From contig CACWOX010000003.1 of NCBI GenBank assembly GCA_902762615.1, forward strand, positions 1 to 64,000: a stretch of 64,000 bases of DNA. Direction: 5' to 3'. The position numbers and the translations under genes are program-made. How positions within the stretch are numbered: the stretch's first letter is position 1; every line of letters starts with the position of its first letter. Below are positions 8,072-16,940 of this stretch, piece after piece. This stretch comes from an uncultured Ruminococcus sp. Lineage in GTDB: Bacteria; Bacillota; Clostridia; Oscillospirales; Acutalibacteraceae. The notes beneath the pieces are model-generated. The model did not search any database and had not been told where the DNA came from. It saw nothing but the letters and a program-made list of their open reading frames with translations.

Positions 8072-8872
8072 TTGAATATAGTAAAGAAGCCAATTAAATC
8101 CTTTAAAGGCGACGGCAAATTTGTTTACGTCTGCTACTCACTCGAAGACAGCGAGGTTGTCTTCCCCATTCTGACAAAGCTCGACGCCAACAGATACCGC
8201 GTCAGATATGACGAATGCAATCAGGAAGAGGTCAAGGTTGACGCCCTTCGCAAGCACAATATCAAAAACTGCGAGGTGTTTTTGGCGTTTCTTTCGCAGA
8301 AGGCTATGCAGTCCCTCTATGTGGTCAATCAGCTTGAAATGGCGCAGTCATTTGAAGCCAATATCTTTCTGGTGTATCTCGACGGTCAGGAAACTGCCGA
8401 CACTGCCGCCCGTATGTTCGGCGCCGACGTCAAGGGCATTCGGCTCGATGAAATTGACGACGATATCCTGATGGAGGTCATGGATCAGCTGCTCACCGAC
8501 TGCCAGGAGCCGGAAAAAATCGAAGAGCGCGTACTTACATACGATGAGTTGCTCGACGAGGTGTATCCCAATCAGGAAAACGCCAACAAGGAATCGTTTG
8601 TCAACAACACCGACCAGGAAAACGAAACAATTAAGAAATCCGCCGCCTCCGCTGCCAAAGCCGCTACTGCCGCCAAAAAGCAGAAGCGCCAGAAAAACGG
8701 AAGATCCTTTTTAAACGCGGTGCTTGTCGTCGGCGTTATGGCACTCATTGCTTTGTTGATTTATCTTTTCTTCGGTGAGCAGATCAGTGAAATGCTGAGC
8801 GAGGAAAATCAGATGGTCAATTTCATTCCTGCCATGCGCAGTGTCTCGCGTCTTTTCGGCATGATTCTCTGA
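8072..8872 (+). CDS. TIR-domain protein with C-terminal membrane anchor
   Basis: TTG 8072 is chosen because GGAGG (8059-8063) lies 8 bases upstream. The 266-residue product begins with a TIR-like domain: KFVYVCYSLEDSEVV (about 16-30) matches the first strand and box, RVRYDE (43-48) the second, and FLAFLSQKAMQSLYVVNQLEMAQ (70-92) the region holding the catalytic glutamate of TIR NADases, here probably Glu89. A charged linker with an Ala/Lys-rich stretch (about 190-210) leads to one transmembrane helix near 217-237 and a short predicted outside tail. No recognisable defence partner is adjacent. Enzymatic activity is not proven by sequence. Confidence 0.8.
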   Translation: MNIVKKPIKSFKGDGKFVYVCYSLEDSEVVFPILTKLDANRYRVRYDECNQEEVKVDALRKHNIKNCEVFLAFLSQKAMQSLYVVNQLEMAQSFEANIFLVYLDGQETADTAARMFGADVKGIRLDEIDDDILMEVMDQLLTDCQEPEKIEERVLTYDELLDEVYPNQENANKESFVNNTDQENETIKKSAASAAKAATAAKKQKRQKNGRSFLNAVLVVGVMALIALLIYLFFGEQISEMLSEENQMVNFIPAMRSVSRLFGMIL

Positions 8873-8903
8873 GTCAGCTTTTTATGCTATCATCGTTATA
8901 TTT

Positions 8904-8942
8904 CATGCGTATCGTTTTAGCATCGGTACGCATGTTTTTTTT
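8904..8942 (+). terminator. Rho-independent terminator
   Basis: CATGCGTA (8904-8911) pairs with TACGCATG (8927-8934), followed by eight T. It ends the TIR transcript. Confidence 0.75.
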
Positions 8943-8958
8943 ATTGCCCGAAATAAAA

Positions 8959-8994
8959 TCCCCCAATGCAGGATGTAAATGCAATGGGGGATTG
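8959..8994 (-). terminator. Hairpin terminator for convergent lipoprotein gene
   Basis: AATCCCCCA pairs with TGGGGGATT; read on the minus strand it is followed by a T-rich run. It lies between convergent genes. Confidence 0.55.
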
Positions 8995-9063
8995 ATTATT
9001 TATAAATGATTTACTGTCAGCTAAACACGTAAACAAGCACACATGCCAACACGCAAACACGTC

Positions 9064-11376
9064 TCATTCGTCGTCTTCCACTTCAACGGTGACCTTGCGC
9101 ACCTTTACCTTGACCTTCTGCACGCGGCGGGTGTATTCGCCAAGCATGCCGAGTGCGTCGAAATCGCTGATCATGTCGTCGTCGGTGTATTCCGTCGGTG
9201 TGGTGCGTTCCACAGGCTCCACGACAGGCAGCTTTTCCACAACGACAACCGGTTCGGGTTCAGGATCCTTCTCGGCAAATTCGTCGGTCGGCTGATACTT
9301 TTCGGGATAGCTGATGACGGGATCCATATCCGGCACGGCTGGCATGGGAATCGGTTCCGGCTCAGGCTCGGGTTCCGGCTCCGGTTCGGGTTCGGGTTCC
9401 GGTTCCGGCTCAGGCTCGGATATCAGGCTGAAGTCGAAGGGAACAAATTCCTCCTCCGGCTCGAACTCCGCGGTAAGATCGCGCGGTTCAGGCTCCGGCT
9501 CGGGATAATACGGCTCGGGTTCGGGCTCGGGCAGCGGCATCGGCTGCGCCGGTACGGGAATCGGAATGTAGACCGGCTGCTGCGGCACGGGTTCGGGCTG
9601 CCTTCTCTTGAAGCGGTCGGGAATATCTATTCTGCCTGTCTTGTAGAGATAGAGCATCACAGCCATTACCACAAGAAGTATGAGCAGCAGCACAAACAGC
9701 ACGATAAAGAATATCGCCCAGCCGTTGAAGTAATTGCCGTCGATGGTAATGGTCTGTATGCCGTTGCTCAGACCGAAGCCTATAACGTCCTCCTGATTTT
9801 CCATTGTCTTGGAGGTCTGTTCCCCGTCAACGGTACAGGTGACGCGTGTGATATTGTTTCCCTCGCAGCTGTAGGTGTAGATGTAGCCTCTGACATTCAT
9901 CAGCGAAAGGAGCGATGTGATGTCGTAGCTGTCAATCAGCTTGGTAGTGGGATGTATCTTGAAGATGCCCCAGTTGCTGTCGTAGCCTAAAGCGCGTGCT
10001 CCCACTCCTCCGAAGAGCACCGTCTCGGCGGCGACCACCTTGCGCGCGCTGCCTTCAATGTAGATCTTGACGGTGGGAGTGGTCTCATTCTCCACCTTGA
10101 TCTCGGTGTTGGCGGCGCCCTTGACATTGTAGTATTCGGAAATATTGTCGAGGATCACGGGGTCGGTGCCTTTTTCGAGATAGATGACAACCTCGCGTAT
10201 GAAGCTGTTGCTCCCGTTCTGTATCAGATTGTAGTCTATTTCGTCCACCAGTGCCATTCTGCGGAGCACGGTCTTGAATTTAATGCCGGAGAAGCTGCCG
10301 CTTGCGGTCATTTTAGTGCCCTCGGCAACCGCGTCGGCGGTCCTCTCCTGTGAGCCGTCGTCAAGGTTGATCTGATAGGGTGTGCCTATCTCGGAGCTGA
10401 TGGCATAGGTGACGCTGACATTGCTCTCCCCTCCGAAGTAGGAGAAATCCAGCTCCTCGGCAAGCTCAGTGCTCTGCGCGAGGGGCTGCGAAGCGTCGCT
10501 GACACTTCCCAGCGAAATGGCAGAGGTTCTGTTGGTGAGATCCGCCATATAGCTTTGCAGCTGTGAGGGATTGCCGGCGGAGAATTCCACCGTATAGGTC
10601 AGCACGCCGCCGCGCTTTCTCTTGGACCATCTGCCGCTGTCGGGAACGTTGTCGTTGAAGAAGCTGTCGATGAGATCGACCTGCCTTGCCTCGACGGAGG
10701 AGGGCATTGTCACCTGCATCACGCGCTCGATATCGCCCGAACTTCTCAGCACCGTGGAGAGATTCACGCCTGTGACGACCGACTGACCGCCCGATTCAAT
10801 GTTGACCTGACCGCCGTCCGACTTGAATTCCTCGCCGTCGAGAATGACCTTCACGCCGGTCTGCTTCCAGAATTTTTCGGAGGAATAGGTCTGGGAGGCG
10901 TTGGTCAGCCCGTTTTCGGTGATGACTCTGTCCAGCCAGCCGAAGAGCTCACGGCTCTCGAAATTCTCCTTGTAGAGCACGCCTCGGGTAAAGACCCCCG
11001 TGGAATAGGAGAAGGTGACCTCCGGCGCTTTGCTGAGAAGGTTCTTCAGCTTGTCGATATAGTCCTGCTTGGACTCAAAGGAAAGCGTGAAGTCGTAGAC
11101 AGCCTCGTTGTCCCTGACGTCATACTTATAGCTGAGTTCCTTGGGAATGGCGCCGTCGATCAGACCGTTCAGGTCAACCACGCCGCCGGGGAGCTTGGTG
11201 TTGAGTTCGTCCACATCAAATGTGACCGACATCACACGGCTGCCGCTGAAGCTGCTGCCGTCGAGCTTGATTTCGGTGCCCATATTGGCGCATCCGCTCA
11301 GCAGAAGCAGCATCAGAATGCCCGAAAAGAGAACAAACAGCTTTACCTTACAGGTTCCATGCGTTTTATGATTCAT
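9064..11376 (-). CDS. Large doubly anchored lipoprotein with cytoplasmic Glu-Pro repeat tail
   Basis: The 770-residue protein starts at ATG 11376 with AAGGGAG upstream. A signal peptide ends in a lipobox (LLLSGC, Cys29), then about 520 residues of probably extracellular beta-rich sequence. A strong transmembrane helix follows at about 551-578, and a basic stop-transfer region ([13 protein letters not shown]). The last 185 residues, predicted cytoplasmic, are very rich in Pro and Glu, with an uninterrupted Glu-Pro run near 652-676, and end in a mixed [15 protein letters not shown] tail. Lipid anchor plus internal helix would tether both ends of the ectodomain. I do not recognise its function. 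The gene at 11584 lies upstream on the same strand. Confidence 0.8.
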   Translation of the reverse strand: MNHKTHGTCKVKLFVLFSGILMLLLLSGCANMGTEIKLDGSSFSGSRVMSVTFDVDELNTKLPGGVVDLNGLIDGAIPKELSYKYDVRDNEAVYDFTLSFESKQDYIDKLKNLLSKAPEVTFSYSTGVFTRGVLYKENFESRELFGWLDRVITENGLTNASQTYSSEKFWKQTGVKVILDGEEFKSDGGQVNIESGGQSVVTGVNLSTVLRSSGDIERVMQVTMPSSVEARQVDLIDSFFNDNVPDSGRWSKRKRGGVLTYTVEFSAGNPSQLQSYMADLTNRTSAISLGSVSDASQPLAQSTELAEELDFSYFGGESNVSVTYAISSEIGTPYQINLDDGSQERTADAVAEGTKMTASGSFSGIKFKTVLRRMALVDEIDYNLIQNGSNSFIREVVIYLEKGTDPVILDNISEYYNVKGAANTEIKVENETTPTVKIYIEGSARKVVAAETVLFGGVGARALGYDSNWGIFKIHPTTKLIDSYDITSLLSLMNVRGYIYTYSCEGNNITRVTCTVDGEQTSKTMENQEDVIGFGLSNGIQTITIDGNYFNGWAIFFIVLFVLLLILLVVMAVMLYLYKTGRIDIPDRFKRRQPEPVPQQPVYIPIPVPAQPMPLPEPEPEPYYPEPEPEPRDLTAEFEPEEEFVPFDFSLISEPEPEPEPEPEPEPEPEPEPEPIPMPAVPDMDPVISYPEKYQPTDEFAEKDPEPEPVVVVEKLPVVEPVERTTPTEYTDDDMISDFDALGMLGEYTRRVQKVKVKVRKVTVEVEDDE
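9348..9422. repeat. Hexanucleotide coding repeat (Glu-Pro)n
   Basis: About twelve 6-base units of the GGTTCC/GGCTCA/GGTTCG type (plus strand) encode alternating Glu-Pro on the minus strand. Slippage by one unit keeps the frame. A shorter tract lies at about 9485-9535. Confidence 0.85.
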
Positions 11377-11583
11377 AAAACAATGAACTCCCTTCTTAAA
11401 TAATCATTTTCCGTCGCGCGGAAAAGACTGTATATCTGTGACAAAAGCCGTATCAGACCGCCCTACCACAGATTTATACAATTACAACTTAAATTATAAT
11501 GCAATCTCTCAAAAAAATCAACAATTTTTAAATATTTCCGTAACAATTAATCATATTTTTTCGGGAATATTTTATACAGTCTG

Positions 11584-12021
11584 TTATCCTGCGCTGTAAT
11601 TGTATCTTATAGCGTAATAGATTGCTTTTTGCACCATTATATCGGTAAACTGCTGCCCTATATCGCCTTCATCCGGCGTGAGGGTCTGGTGGCGTATGAT
11701 CGAGTCGATCACCTTATGCGCGCGGGCAGGATTGATTCCGGAGTACTGGGTAAGATTGATTTCGGTATACTGACCGTTGACCACCGTCACCTCCACATTG
11801 GCGTACATATGCCCGGACGCATATGAGCCGGTGAAGGTCTTTTCGCTGAAACCGCTCACGTCGATATCCTCCACCGTCGCGTCCTGCTCCACCAGTCCCT
11901 CATTGATGCGGTACACCATATTGGGAATGATCAGCGCCGCTGCGGCAACGGAAATCAAAAGAATGATGACAATTTTTCTTATCTTCCTTTTGTCAAAGGA
12001 TTTCTTGCCGTTATTTTTCAA
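11584..12021 (-). CDS. Membrane-anchored FMN-bind-like small protein
   Basis: TTG 12021 has AAGGAG about 9 bases upstream. The 145 residues comprise a basic N-terminus, one membrane helix (about 16-34) and a predicted extracytoplasmic domain. The pattern from FTGSYASGHMYANVEVTVVNGQYTEI through ARAHKVIDSIIRHQTL resembles the FMN-bind fold, whose members covalently carry FMN on a threonine of an SGAT-type motif. Here that region reads GDIGQQFTDIMVQKAIYYAI, so the flavinylation motif is not evident and cofactor binding is doubtful. The family call is tentative. Confidence 0.5.
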   Translation of the reverse strand: MKNNGKKSFDKRKIRKIVIILLISVAAAALIIPNMVYRINEGLVEQDATVEDIDVSGFSEKTFTGSYASGHMYANVEVTVVNGQYTEINLTQYSGINPARAHKVIDSIIRHQTLTPDEGDIGQQFTDIMVQKAIYYAIRYNYSAG

Positions 12022-12110
12022 GTAAAACTATCTCCTTACTTCTTCCAACTGTTTACCGATTATTATACCACACTATTGGGAGAATTGTATGTAAATATCG
12101 TAAAAAAAGA

Positions 12111-12158
12111 AAAATTTCAGCTCCCGACGCCATCATGCAAATCGGGAGCTGAAATTTT
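12111..12158 (-). terminator. Long-stem terminator on minus strand
   Basis: A perfect 17-bp inverted repeat (12111-12127 with 12142-12158, 14-base loop) is followed on the minus strand by a T-rich run. It probably ends the transcript of the small gene at 12454-12708, leaving about 300 bases of 3' untranslated RNA. Confidence 0.7.
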
Positions 12159-12171
12159 AAGAGGGATTATA

Positions 12172-12330
12172 ATGAAAAAAAGAAAAAAGGGGATGTCGTG
12201 GTTGATTGCTCAAGGCAAACGCCTCGAGTCTGTATTGAATATATCTAAGCCTCAAAGCCGATTGGCATTTGACGGCAGGAACAATCATGCGGTAAGTGGT
12301 GATTTTGCCCTGCATCCTGAGGATGCGTAG
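12172..12330 (+). other. Possible 52-residue ORF in a 430-base non-coding stretch
   Basis: Between genes at 12022-12453 the only coding candidate starts at ATG 12172 with AGAGGG 7 bases upstream. It encodes a basic N-terminus (MKKRKKG) but no family I know, and its codon use is unlike its neighbours. A short hairpin (GCATCC/GGATGC, 12312-12326) lies at its 3' end. The stretch may instead be 3' untranslated RNA of the minus-strand gene. Confidence 0.2.
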
Positions 12331-12453
12331 AAGACTTTGCCTGTCAGCCCCGGGCGGCCAGCGGATTTAATCGCATAGCCTCCCGACGCAGTTGTATGAA
12401 ATGTGAAATTAACTACCGCACAGGGTTGCGACGGACTGTCATTGAACGTGCAA

Positions 12454-12708
12454 TTAGTCCTCGATAATCTTGTAGAGCTTATACTTGACAAGAATCTCCT
12501 CGTCCTTGATGTTGTCGCAAACCAGAGTTGCGTTGGAGATGATGCCGCCCTCGATGAGCTTCTGGAGACTGACCAGCTGGCAGAGCTTGCTCTTGAGGTT
12601 GAGCTTGTCGCCCTCATCGGTTACCAGATAAATGTTGCCCTGACATTTGTCAATGATGGCAAGGAATTCGTTGACGTCTACATTGCTAAGTGACCATACT
12701 GTACTCAT
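12454..12708 (-). CDS. Small conserved-looking protein, weakly HPr-like
   Basis: An 84-residue soluble protein starts at ATG 12708 with AAAGGATG about 8 bases upstream and its own strong promoter. The arrangement VNEFLAIIDKCQGNIYLV (11-28), KLNLKSKLCQLVSL (35-48) and a final charged strand faintly resembles HPr-fold proteins of Clostridia, where a DAKS-type segment sits centrally. No phosphorylatable HPr histidine is present. I treat it as of unknown function. Confidence 0.7.
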   Translation of the reverse strand: MSTVWSLSNVDVNEFLAIIDKCQGNIYLVTDEGDKLNLKSKLCQLVSLQKLIEGGIISNATLVCDNIKDEEILVKYKLYKIIED

Positions 12709-12829
12709 AATAAATCATCCTTTCAAAAAATGACCTTGGTAATAATGCTGATTACAGGTTTAGTCTGCGGGTCACATCTGCGTGGGAATTGGTTTCCCTG
12801 CATTTGCTCCCTTCGCAATCACCGTTGTC

Positions 12830-12857
12830 ATTATACCACATTCCCCGTCAATGTCAA
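12830..12857 (-). promoter_or_regulatory. Predicted promoter of small gene 12454-12708
   Basis: On the minus strand TTGACA (12857-12852) and TATAAT (12835-12830) are 16 bases apart. The leader is about 115 bases long and contains no obvious riboswitch. Confidence 0.7.
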
Positions 12858-13125
12858 TAGTTTTGAAGTAATCTTTTCGTCAAATGAACCAAAGAAAAGT
12901 GATCTCCGTAAAAGAAAATCGCATTTTTTTGTGCAATTTGCACCTGCATTTTCCATTTTCCCTCTTAAAACAAATGAAAAAAAGCCGCATCGCTTGTGAG
13001 TAATCTCCCAAAACCAAAATCATTCTTATCGGATTTTGTGCAACCGGGCATTTCGGCAAAAATAATTTTTTACACGTCAATCAAGCGAAAAAATGCAATT
13101 TAATTCAAGAAATCATCAATAACTC
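12858..13125. other. AT-rich spacer without recognised feature
   Basis: This AT-rich spacer sits between divergently transcribed genes. I see no ORF with a convincing start, no tRNA and no repeat shared with the rest of the window. Confidence 0.5.
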
Positions 13126-13154
13126 TTGAACAGACGGCAATTTTGTGCTATTCT
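13126..13154 (+). promoter_or_regulatory. Possible promoter of DUF2975/YozG genes
   Basis: TTGAAC (13126-13131), 17-base spacer, TATTCT (13149-13154). The leader to 13378 is about 215 bases and starts with a GCGGA/TCCGC hairpin at about 13166-13182. Confidence 0.4.
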
Positions 13155-13377
13155 ATATGATAGCGGCGGATCCAAGTCCGCAGAATGCAACAGCGCACGA
13201 CACCCCGCTTTCTCCTTTTCTCCTATATTATAATCCAATAATTCCCTATAGTACAATACCCTTTGAGAAATTTGGCAATACATCCAAAATTCGCCCCTCA
13301 AAGGCGTGCGTATTGCCGTCATCCGCGGGTTGTCGACACAAATTTATCATAGCCCGACGGGCAAATGAAAGGAACGA

Positions 13378-13857
13378 ATGATATTGAACAAAATCAAGAA
13401 GTTTTTGAAATTCAACCTGAGCCATATGGCTTGCTTCTTTATCAGCATCATCATGCTTGTGGTCGCGGCGGCATATGTTGCACTGCCATGGCTGATCGAC
13501 TTTTACATCGAAAACACAGCGGTGGAAATCTCCCCCAACTCGCAGAAGGTCATGATCTCCATGCTCTACTCCATCGGCGTGCCGACCTTCATCACTCTGG
13601 CAATGGCGTGGCTGCTCACCATGAACATCGGTCGCGGCAAGTCCTTTATAATGAAAAATGTGACTTATCTCAGGGTGGTAAGCGTTTGCAGCGTAGTCAT
13701 CGCGGTAATGGTGCTGTTTTTTTCCACGTTTCTCACCTCGTTTTTCCCGGTCATCATCACCGTGATATTCCTGCTGCTGGCGCTGCTCTCGGCGGTCTTT
13801 GCCAATCTGTTCCAGACGGCTATCCGGTACAAAGAAGAAAACGACCTCACGGTCTGA
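13378..13857 (+). CDS. DUF2975 membrane protein (YoaS-like)
   Basis: The 159-residue protein has four hydrophobic segments (about 18-40, 58-80, 99-120, 123-145) and GKSFIMKNVTYLRVVSV, the conserved central segment of DUF2975 proteins. Such proteins are regularly encoded next to a small Cro/CI-type regulator, as in the Bacillus subtilis yoaS-yozG pair, and that partner follows here after 16 bases. Its role, perhaps sensing and holding the regulator at the membrane, is not established. Confidence 0.8.
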   Translation: MILNKIKKFLKFNLSHMACFFISIIMLVVAAAYVALPWLIDFYIENTAVEISPNSQKVMISMLYSIGVPTFITLAMAWLLTMNIGRGKSFIMKNVTYLRVVSVCSVVIAVMVLFFSTFLTSFFPVIITVIFLLLALLSAVFANLFQTAIRYKEENDLTV

Positions 13858-13873
13858 GTAAGGAGGAAATACG

Positions 13874-14113
13874 TTGCCTATCATTGTTAATCTCGACGTG
13901 ATGATGGCGAAACGGAAGGTCGGCGCTTCTGAGCTTGCCTCACGGGTCGGCATCACGCTCTCCAATCTGTCAATATTAAAAAACAACAGGGCAAAAGCTA
14001 TCAGATTTTCCACCCTGCTCGCCATCTGCAAGGAGCTGAACTGTCAGCCCGGCGATATTTTGGAGTACGTCCCCGGCGACGAGGACGACGAGGAAGATAT
14101 CAGTGACAAATAA
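13874..14113 (+). CDS. YozG-family Cro/CI-type transcriptional regulator
   Basis: TTG 13874 is preceded by AGGAGG (13861-13866). The 79 residues form one helix-turn-helix domain (about 4-65) typical of YozG: MMAKRKVGASELASRVGITLSNLSILKN leads into LLAICKELNCQPGDILEYVP. A short acidic tail (DEDDEEDISDK) ends it. It is paired with the DUF2975 gene and may autoregulate the operon (inference). Confidence 0.88.
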   Translation: MPIIVNLDVMMAKRKVGASELASRVGITLSNLSILKNNRAKAIRFSTLLAICKELNCQPGDILEYVPGDEDDEEDISDK

Positions 14114-14134
14114 TCCCGACAGGAGATGCGGTTT

Positions 14135-14455
14135 ATGCCCGTACAGTTTTCACCCTATTTCATTATCATAGCTATAGGCTGCTTTGCAGGCGCGGTGCTG
14201 ATGTTCACCCGTTTCCGCGATCAGGCTGCCGTATCGGTTCCCACCGGCATTCTGCTGATTCTGGGAGGAATCTACCTGCTCTGCCGCGAATTCATCAGGG
14301 GATTTGCCGAAAGTCCCGTCAGTTCGTGGGCTGCAAGAGGCGTTCTGGTGGTCTTTCTGATTTATCTGCTGCTCAGCTGGAACAATCTCAAAGCCGAACG
14401 CTCTGCGGAATTCGACGAGCCTCAGACGCAGGACAGCGAAAATCACAACGAGTGA
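14135..14455 (+). CDS. Small membrane protein in regulator operon
   Basis: ATG 14135 has AGGAG 9 bases upstream; the earlier ATG at 14126 abuts that site. The 106 residues hold three hydrophobic segments (about 7-24, 35-52, 66-84) and an acidic C-terminus. I know no family. It follows the YozG-like gene by 21 bases and is likely cotranscribed. Confidence 0.65.
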   Translation: MPVQFSPYFIIIAIGCFAGAVLMFTRFRDQAAVSVPTGILLILGGIYLLCREFIRGFAESPVSSWAARGVLVVFLIYLLLSWNNLKAERSAEFDEPQTQDSENHNE

Positions 14456-14578
14456 TCTTGTTGGAAAATATTATTTAAACAGATTTCAATTGTTTATATT
14501 AAGTTTACAAAAATGCTTCAAAATATAATATTTTATGCTGTATGCTGAAAGCAGAATCAATGGAGGGGACGTGACAGC

Positions 14579-14938
14579 ATGGCGGCAGCTAAGAATTTCA
14601 GGATTCCGCGGGAGAAGCTTAAAACCTTCGTGCGCAACAAGGGCTTGTGCATTGCTCCCGACACCGTGCTGGTGGACGGCATTCCCGTGGCGCTGGTCTA
14701 CCGCGTCATGCCTTCATCGCTCTATGACAGCGGTTGGAGGTTCTTCACCGGCACCGAGAGCGACGATTACCTCGCCAATTCCCGCTGCAACGGCGTGTAT
14801 GACCTCAACACTGTGGTCAATTACTGCCCCGATACGCTCTCGCTTCTCGATTCTCCGCCCTACAGCGCCTTCCGCCGCGATGAAAACGGCGAATGGGTCA
14901 ACATATCCTACGACGTTGACTGGCGCTACTGGTCATAG
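14579..14938 (+). CDS. DUF2185 (Imm33-like) domain protein
   Basis: The 119-residue soluble protein matches the DUF2185 pattern: VALVYRVMPSSLYDSGWRFFTGTESDDYLANSRCNGVYDLNTVVNYCPDTLSLL (about 37-90), where the DSGW and G-E-D-Y residues are characteristic. Relatives occur as immunity proteins in polymorphic toxin systems, but also as stand-alone genes. No toxin gene is adjacent, so immunity is not supported by context. Confidence 0.75.
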   Translation: MAAAKNFRIPREKLKTFVRNKGLCIAPDTVLVDGIPVALVYRVMPSSLYDSGWRFFTGTESDDYLANSRCNGVYDLNTVVNYCPDTLSLLDSPPYSAFRRDENGEWVNISYDVDWRYWS

Positions 14939-14971
14939 AAAATAACTGCCTTTATTCATAAACCCTCTTCC

Positions 14972-15050
14972 AAATAAATAACGGATACCCTCGAACCATA
15001 CTGCAACAGTCAAGCGGTCGGAGGTATCCGTTGTTTATTTTTTTCAATTG
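14972..15050. terminator. Bidirectional terminator between convergent genes
   Basis: An imperfect stem (AAATAAATAACGGATACC with GGTATCCGTTGTTTATTT) is flanked by A and T runs, serving the DUF2185 gene and the convergent acpP. Confidence 0.7.
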
Positions 15051-15060
15051 GTTCCAAGCC

Positions 15061-15288
15061 TTATGAGTTGGCTTCGATGAAATTGACCAGAGCGCCTACG
15101 GTGGTGATGTTTTCAATCTCGGACTCTTCAACCTGCATGTCGAATTCGTCGCCCAAAGTCATCATCAGATCCATCACGTCGAGCGAATCCGCACCGAGAT
15201 CATCCAAAATGTCGGTTTCCATGGTGATGGACTCCTCGTCAACATCGAACTGCTCTGCAAGAATGTTCTTAACCTTTTCAAATACCAC
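15061..15288 (-). CDS. acpP: Acyl carrier protein
   Basis: Acyl carrier protein shuttles fatty-acyl intermediates on a phosphopantetheine arm. The 75-residue acidic product carries the attachment motif GADSLD, with the modified serine near residue 36. GTG 15288 is chosen because GGGAGG lies 8 bases upstream; a GTG at 15297 overlaps that site. It stands alone, not within a fab operon, so dedication to another acyl pathway cannot be excluded. Confidence 0.93.
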   Translation of the reverse strand: MVFEKVKNILAEQFDVDEESITMETDILDDLGADSLDVMDLMMTLGDEFDMQVEESEIENITTVGALVNFIEANS

Positions 15289-15543
15289 AAAAAGCACCTC
15301 CCTCTGAGGATAATTCGGGCTTTGCTGCCCGGCAGCAAATAAAATCTGTTGAATTTTGCGCGTAAATATGTTATCATATGAAAGCGCAAGTGCAAATTCA
15401 ATTTTCAGATAAAAGCCACTACTAAGATATTATTAGCATAAAGCGCTTTTGTCAATATTTTTATTTAAATTTTTTATTTTTTTTTCAAGATTTTTCAGGT
15501 TATTCATTATTTTTTCAAAACCAAAAGACAGGAGAAGCATGCA

Positions 15544-16395
15544 ATGAGTACAAAGCATTTTGCCGTTATCGGACATCCCATCGGACACACTATGTCCCCC
15601 TTCATTCACGCCGAGCTTTTCAGGCTCAACCATATCGACGCGGATTACACCGTGGCGGATATTTCCCCCGATTCCCTCGACAGCGATATTCCCCGTCTGC
15701 TGCGGGAGCTGGACGGCTTCAACGTGACTATTCCCTACAAATCGGCGGTCATTCAATTTCTTGCGGGCGTGGAAGGCGTGGCGGAGGAATACGGCTCGGT
15801 CAACACCGTCAGATGTTCCGACAGATCCGGCAGAACCACCGACCCCATCGGCTTCGTGCGTGCGCTCGGGGCTGCCGGCATTGAGCTGAAGGGCAAAGTC
15901 GCCGTGCTCGGCGCGGGAGGCGTGTGCAGAGTATTCGCCGGAGAAGCTGCCCGCGCGGGCTGTGAAGTGACCTTCGGCGTGCTGGAAAGCGACATTCCGG
16001 CAGCGGAGGGCATCATTGCCGATATATCGAAGCATCATCCGGATTTCAAAGCCGATATCGTCAAAATAGGCGGGCTTTCGGGAGAATTCGACCTGCTGGT
16101 CAACGCAACGCCTGTCGGCATGTACCCCAAGGTGAACAATATGCCGGTTCAGAAGGAGCTGCTCAGGGGCTGCAAGGCTGTATTCGACGCGGTTTACAAT
16201 CCCGAAAACACCGCGCTTATCACCGCCGCGCGTGAATGCGGCTGCAAGGCGCAGGGCGGCATGCCCATGCTGGTGTGGCAGGCGGCGGCGGCGCAGGAAA
16301 TCTGGCTGGGCGTGAATTTTGAGCAGTCCGATGTGGAACGGGTGATCACCGCTGCCACCGCGTACATGAACGAGCATTTCAACGGCAACAAATAA
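15544..16395 (+). CDS. aroE: Shikimate dehydrogenase
   Basis: This enzyme reduces 3-dehydroshikimate to shikimate with NADPH in aromatic amino-acid synthesis. The 283 residues include the substrate site GHPIGHTMSP (11-20), NVTIPYK with the catalytic lysine (about 60-66), the glycine-rich nucleotide motif VLGAGGVCR (about 121-129) and NATPVGMYP (about 180-188). AGGAG lies 9 bases before ATG 15544. It is followed after 18 bases by aroK. Confidence 0.95.
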   Translation: MSTKHFAVIGHPIGHTMSPFIHAELFRLNHIDADYTVADISPDSLDSDIPRLLRELDGFNVTIPYKSAVIQFLAGVEGVAEEYGSVNTVRCSDRSGRTTDPIGFVRALGAAGIELKGKVAVLGAGGVCRVFAGEAARAGCEVTFGVLESDIPAAEGIIADISKHHPDFKADIVKIGGLSGEFDLLVNATPVGMYPKVNNMPVQKELLRGCKAVFDAVYNPENTALITAARECGCKAQGGMPMLVWQAAAAQEIWLGVNFEQSDVERVITAATAYMNEHFNGNK

Positions 16396-16413
16396 ACCGA
16401 GGTGCGACAAATT

Positions 16414-16926
16414 ATGATGAACAGAAATATAGTGCTTTTCGGCTTCATGGGCTGCGGCAAGAGCACCGTGGGCGCGGAGCTTTCCTCCAACACAGGGCGT
16501 GAGCTGGTGGACACCGACAAGCTGATAGAGCGGCAGGAAGGCATGAGCGTAAGCGACATTTTTGCCAAGCACGGCGAGCCCTACTTCCGCGACCTCGAGC
16601 ACAGGGTATGCTGCGAACTGTCGGGACGGCAGCGGCTGATTATTTCCGCCGGCGGCGGCGCTCTGACCTTTCAGCGCAATGTGGAGGCGCTCAGAAACGG
16701 CTGTGAATTGGTGCTGATCGACGTGTCTCCCGAGGTCATCTACGAGCGTCTGAAGTACGACGCCACACGCCCCCTTCTGCAATGCGAGGACAAAATGGAG
16801 GCGATCCGCCAACTGTACGCCAAGCGTGACGCGCTCTACCGGGCGGCAGCCGACCACACCGTCAACGGCAATCAGCCGCGCGGCTTTGTCGCCCTCGACA
16901 TCATGAAAGCCGTCGGAATTTTATAA
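16414..16926 (+). CDS. aroK: Shikimate kinase
   Basis: It phosphorylates shikimate with ATP, the step after AroE. The 170 residues show the P-loop GFMGCGKST (about 9-17), the shikimate-binding DTDKLIE segment, FR in EPYFRDLE, and the GGGA motif in SAGGGAL (about 76-82). ATG 16414 has GAGGT 10 bases upstream. It forms an operon with aroE and probably the following oxidoreductase. Confidence 0.95.
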   Translation: MMNRNIVLFGFMGCGKSTVGAELSSNTGRELVDTDKLIERQEGMSVSDIFAKHGEPYFRDLEHRVCCELSGRQRLIISAGGGALTFQRNVEALRNGCELVLIDVSPEVIYERLKYDATRPLLQCEDKMEAIRQLYAKRDALYRAAADHTVNGNQPRGFVALDIMKAVGIL

Positions 16927-16940
16927 GTGTGGTGTCAACG

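Noticed and set aside
12709-12830. Riboswitch in the 115-base leader of the small gene
   Set aside because: No conserved riboswitch core could be recognised by eye.
14504-14529. TTTACA and TATAAT upstream of the DUF2185 gene
   Set aside because: The spacer is only 14 bases, too short for a confident sigma-A promoter.
15433-16857. A 474-codon minus-strand frame opposite aroE-aroK
   Set aside because: Both aro genes are intact on the plus strand; the opposite frame is His/Ala-rich shadow sequence.
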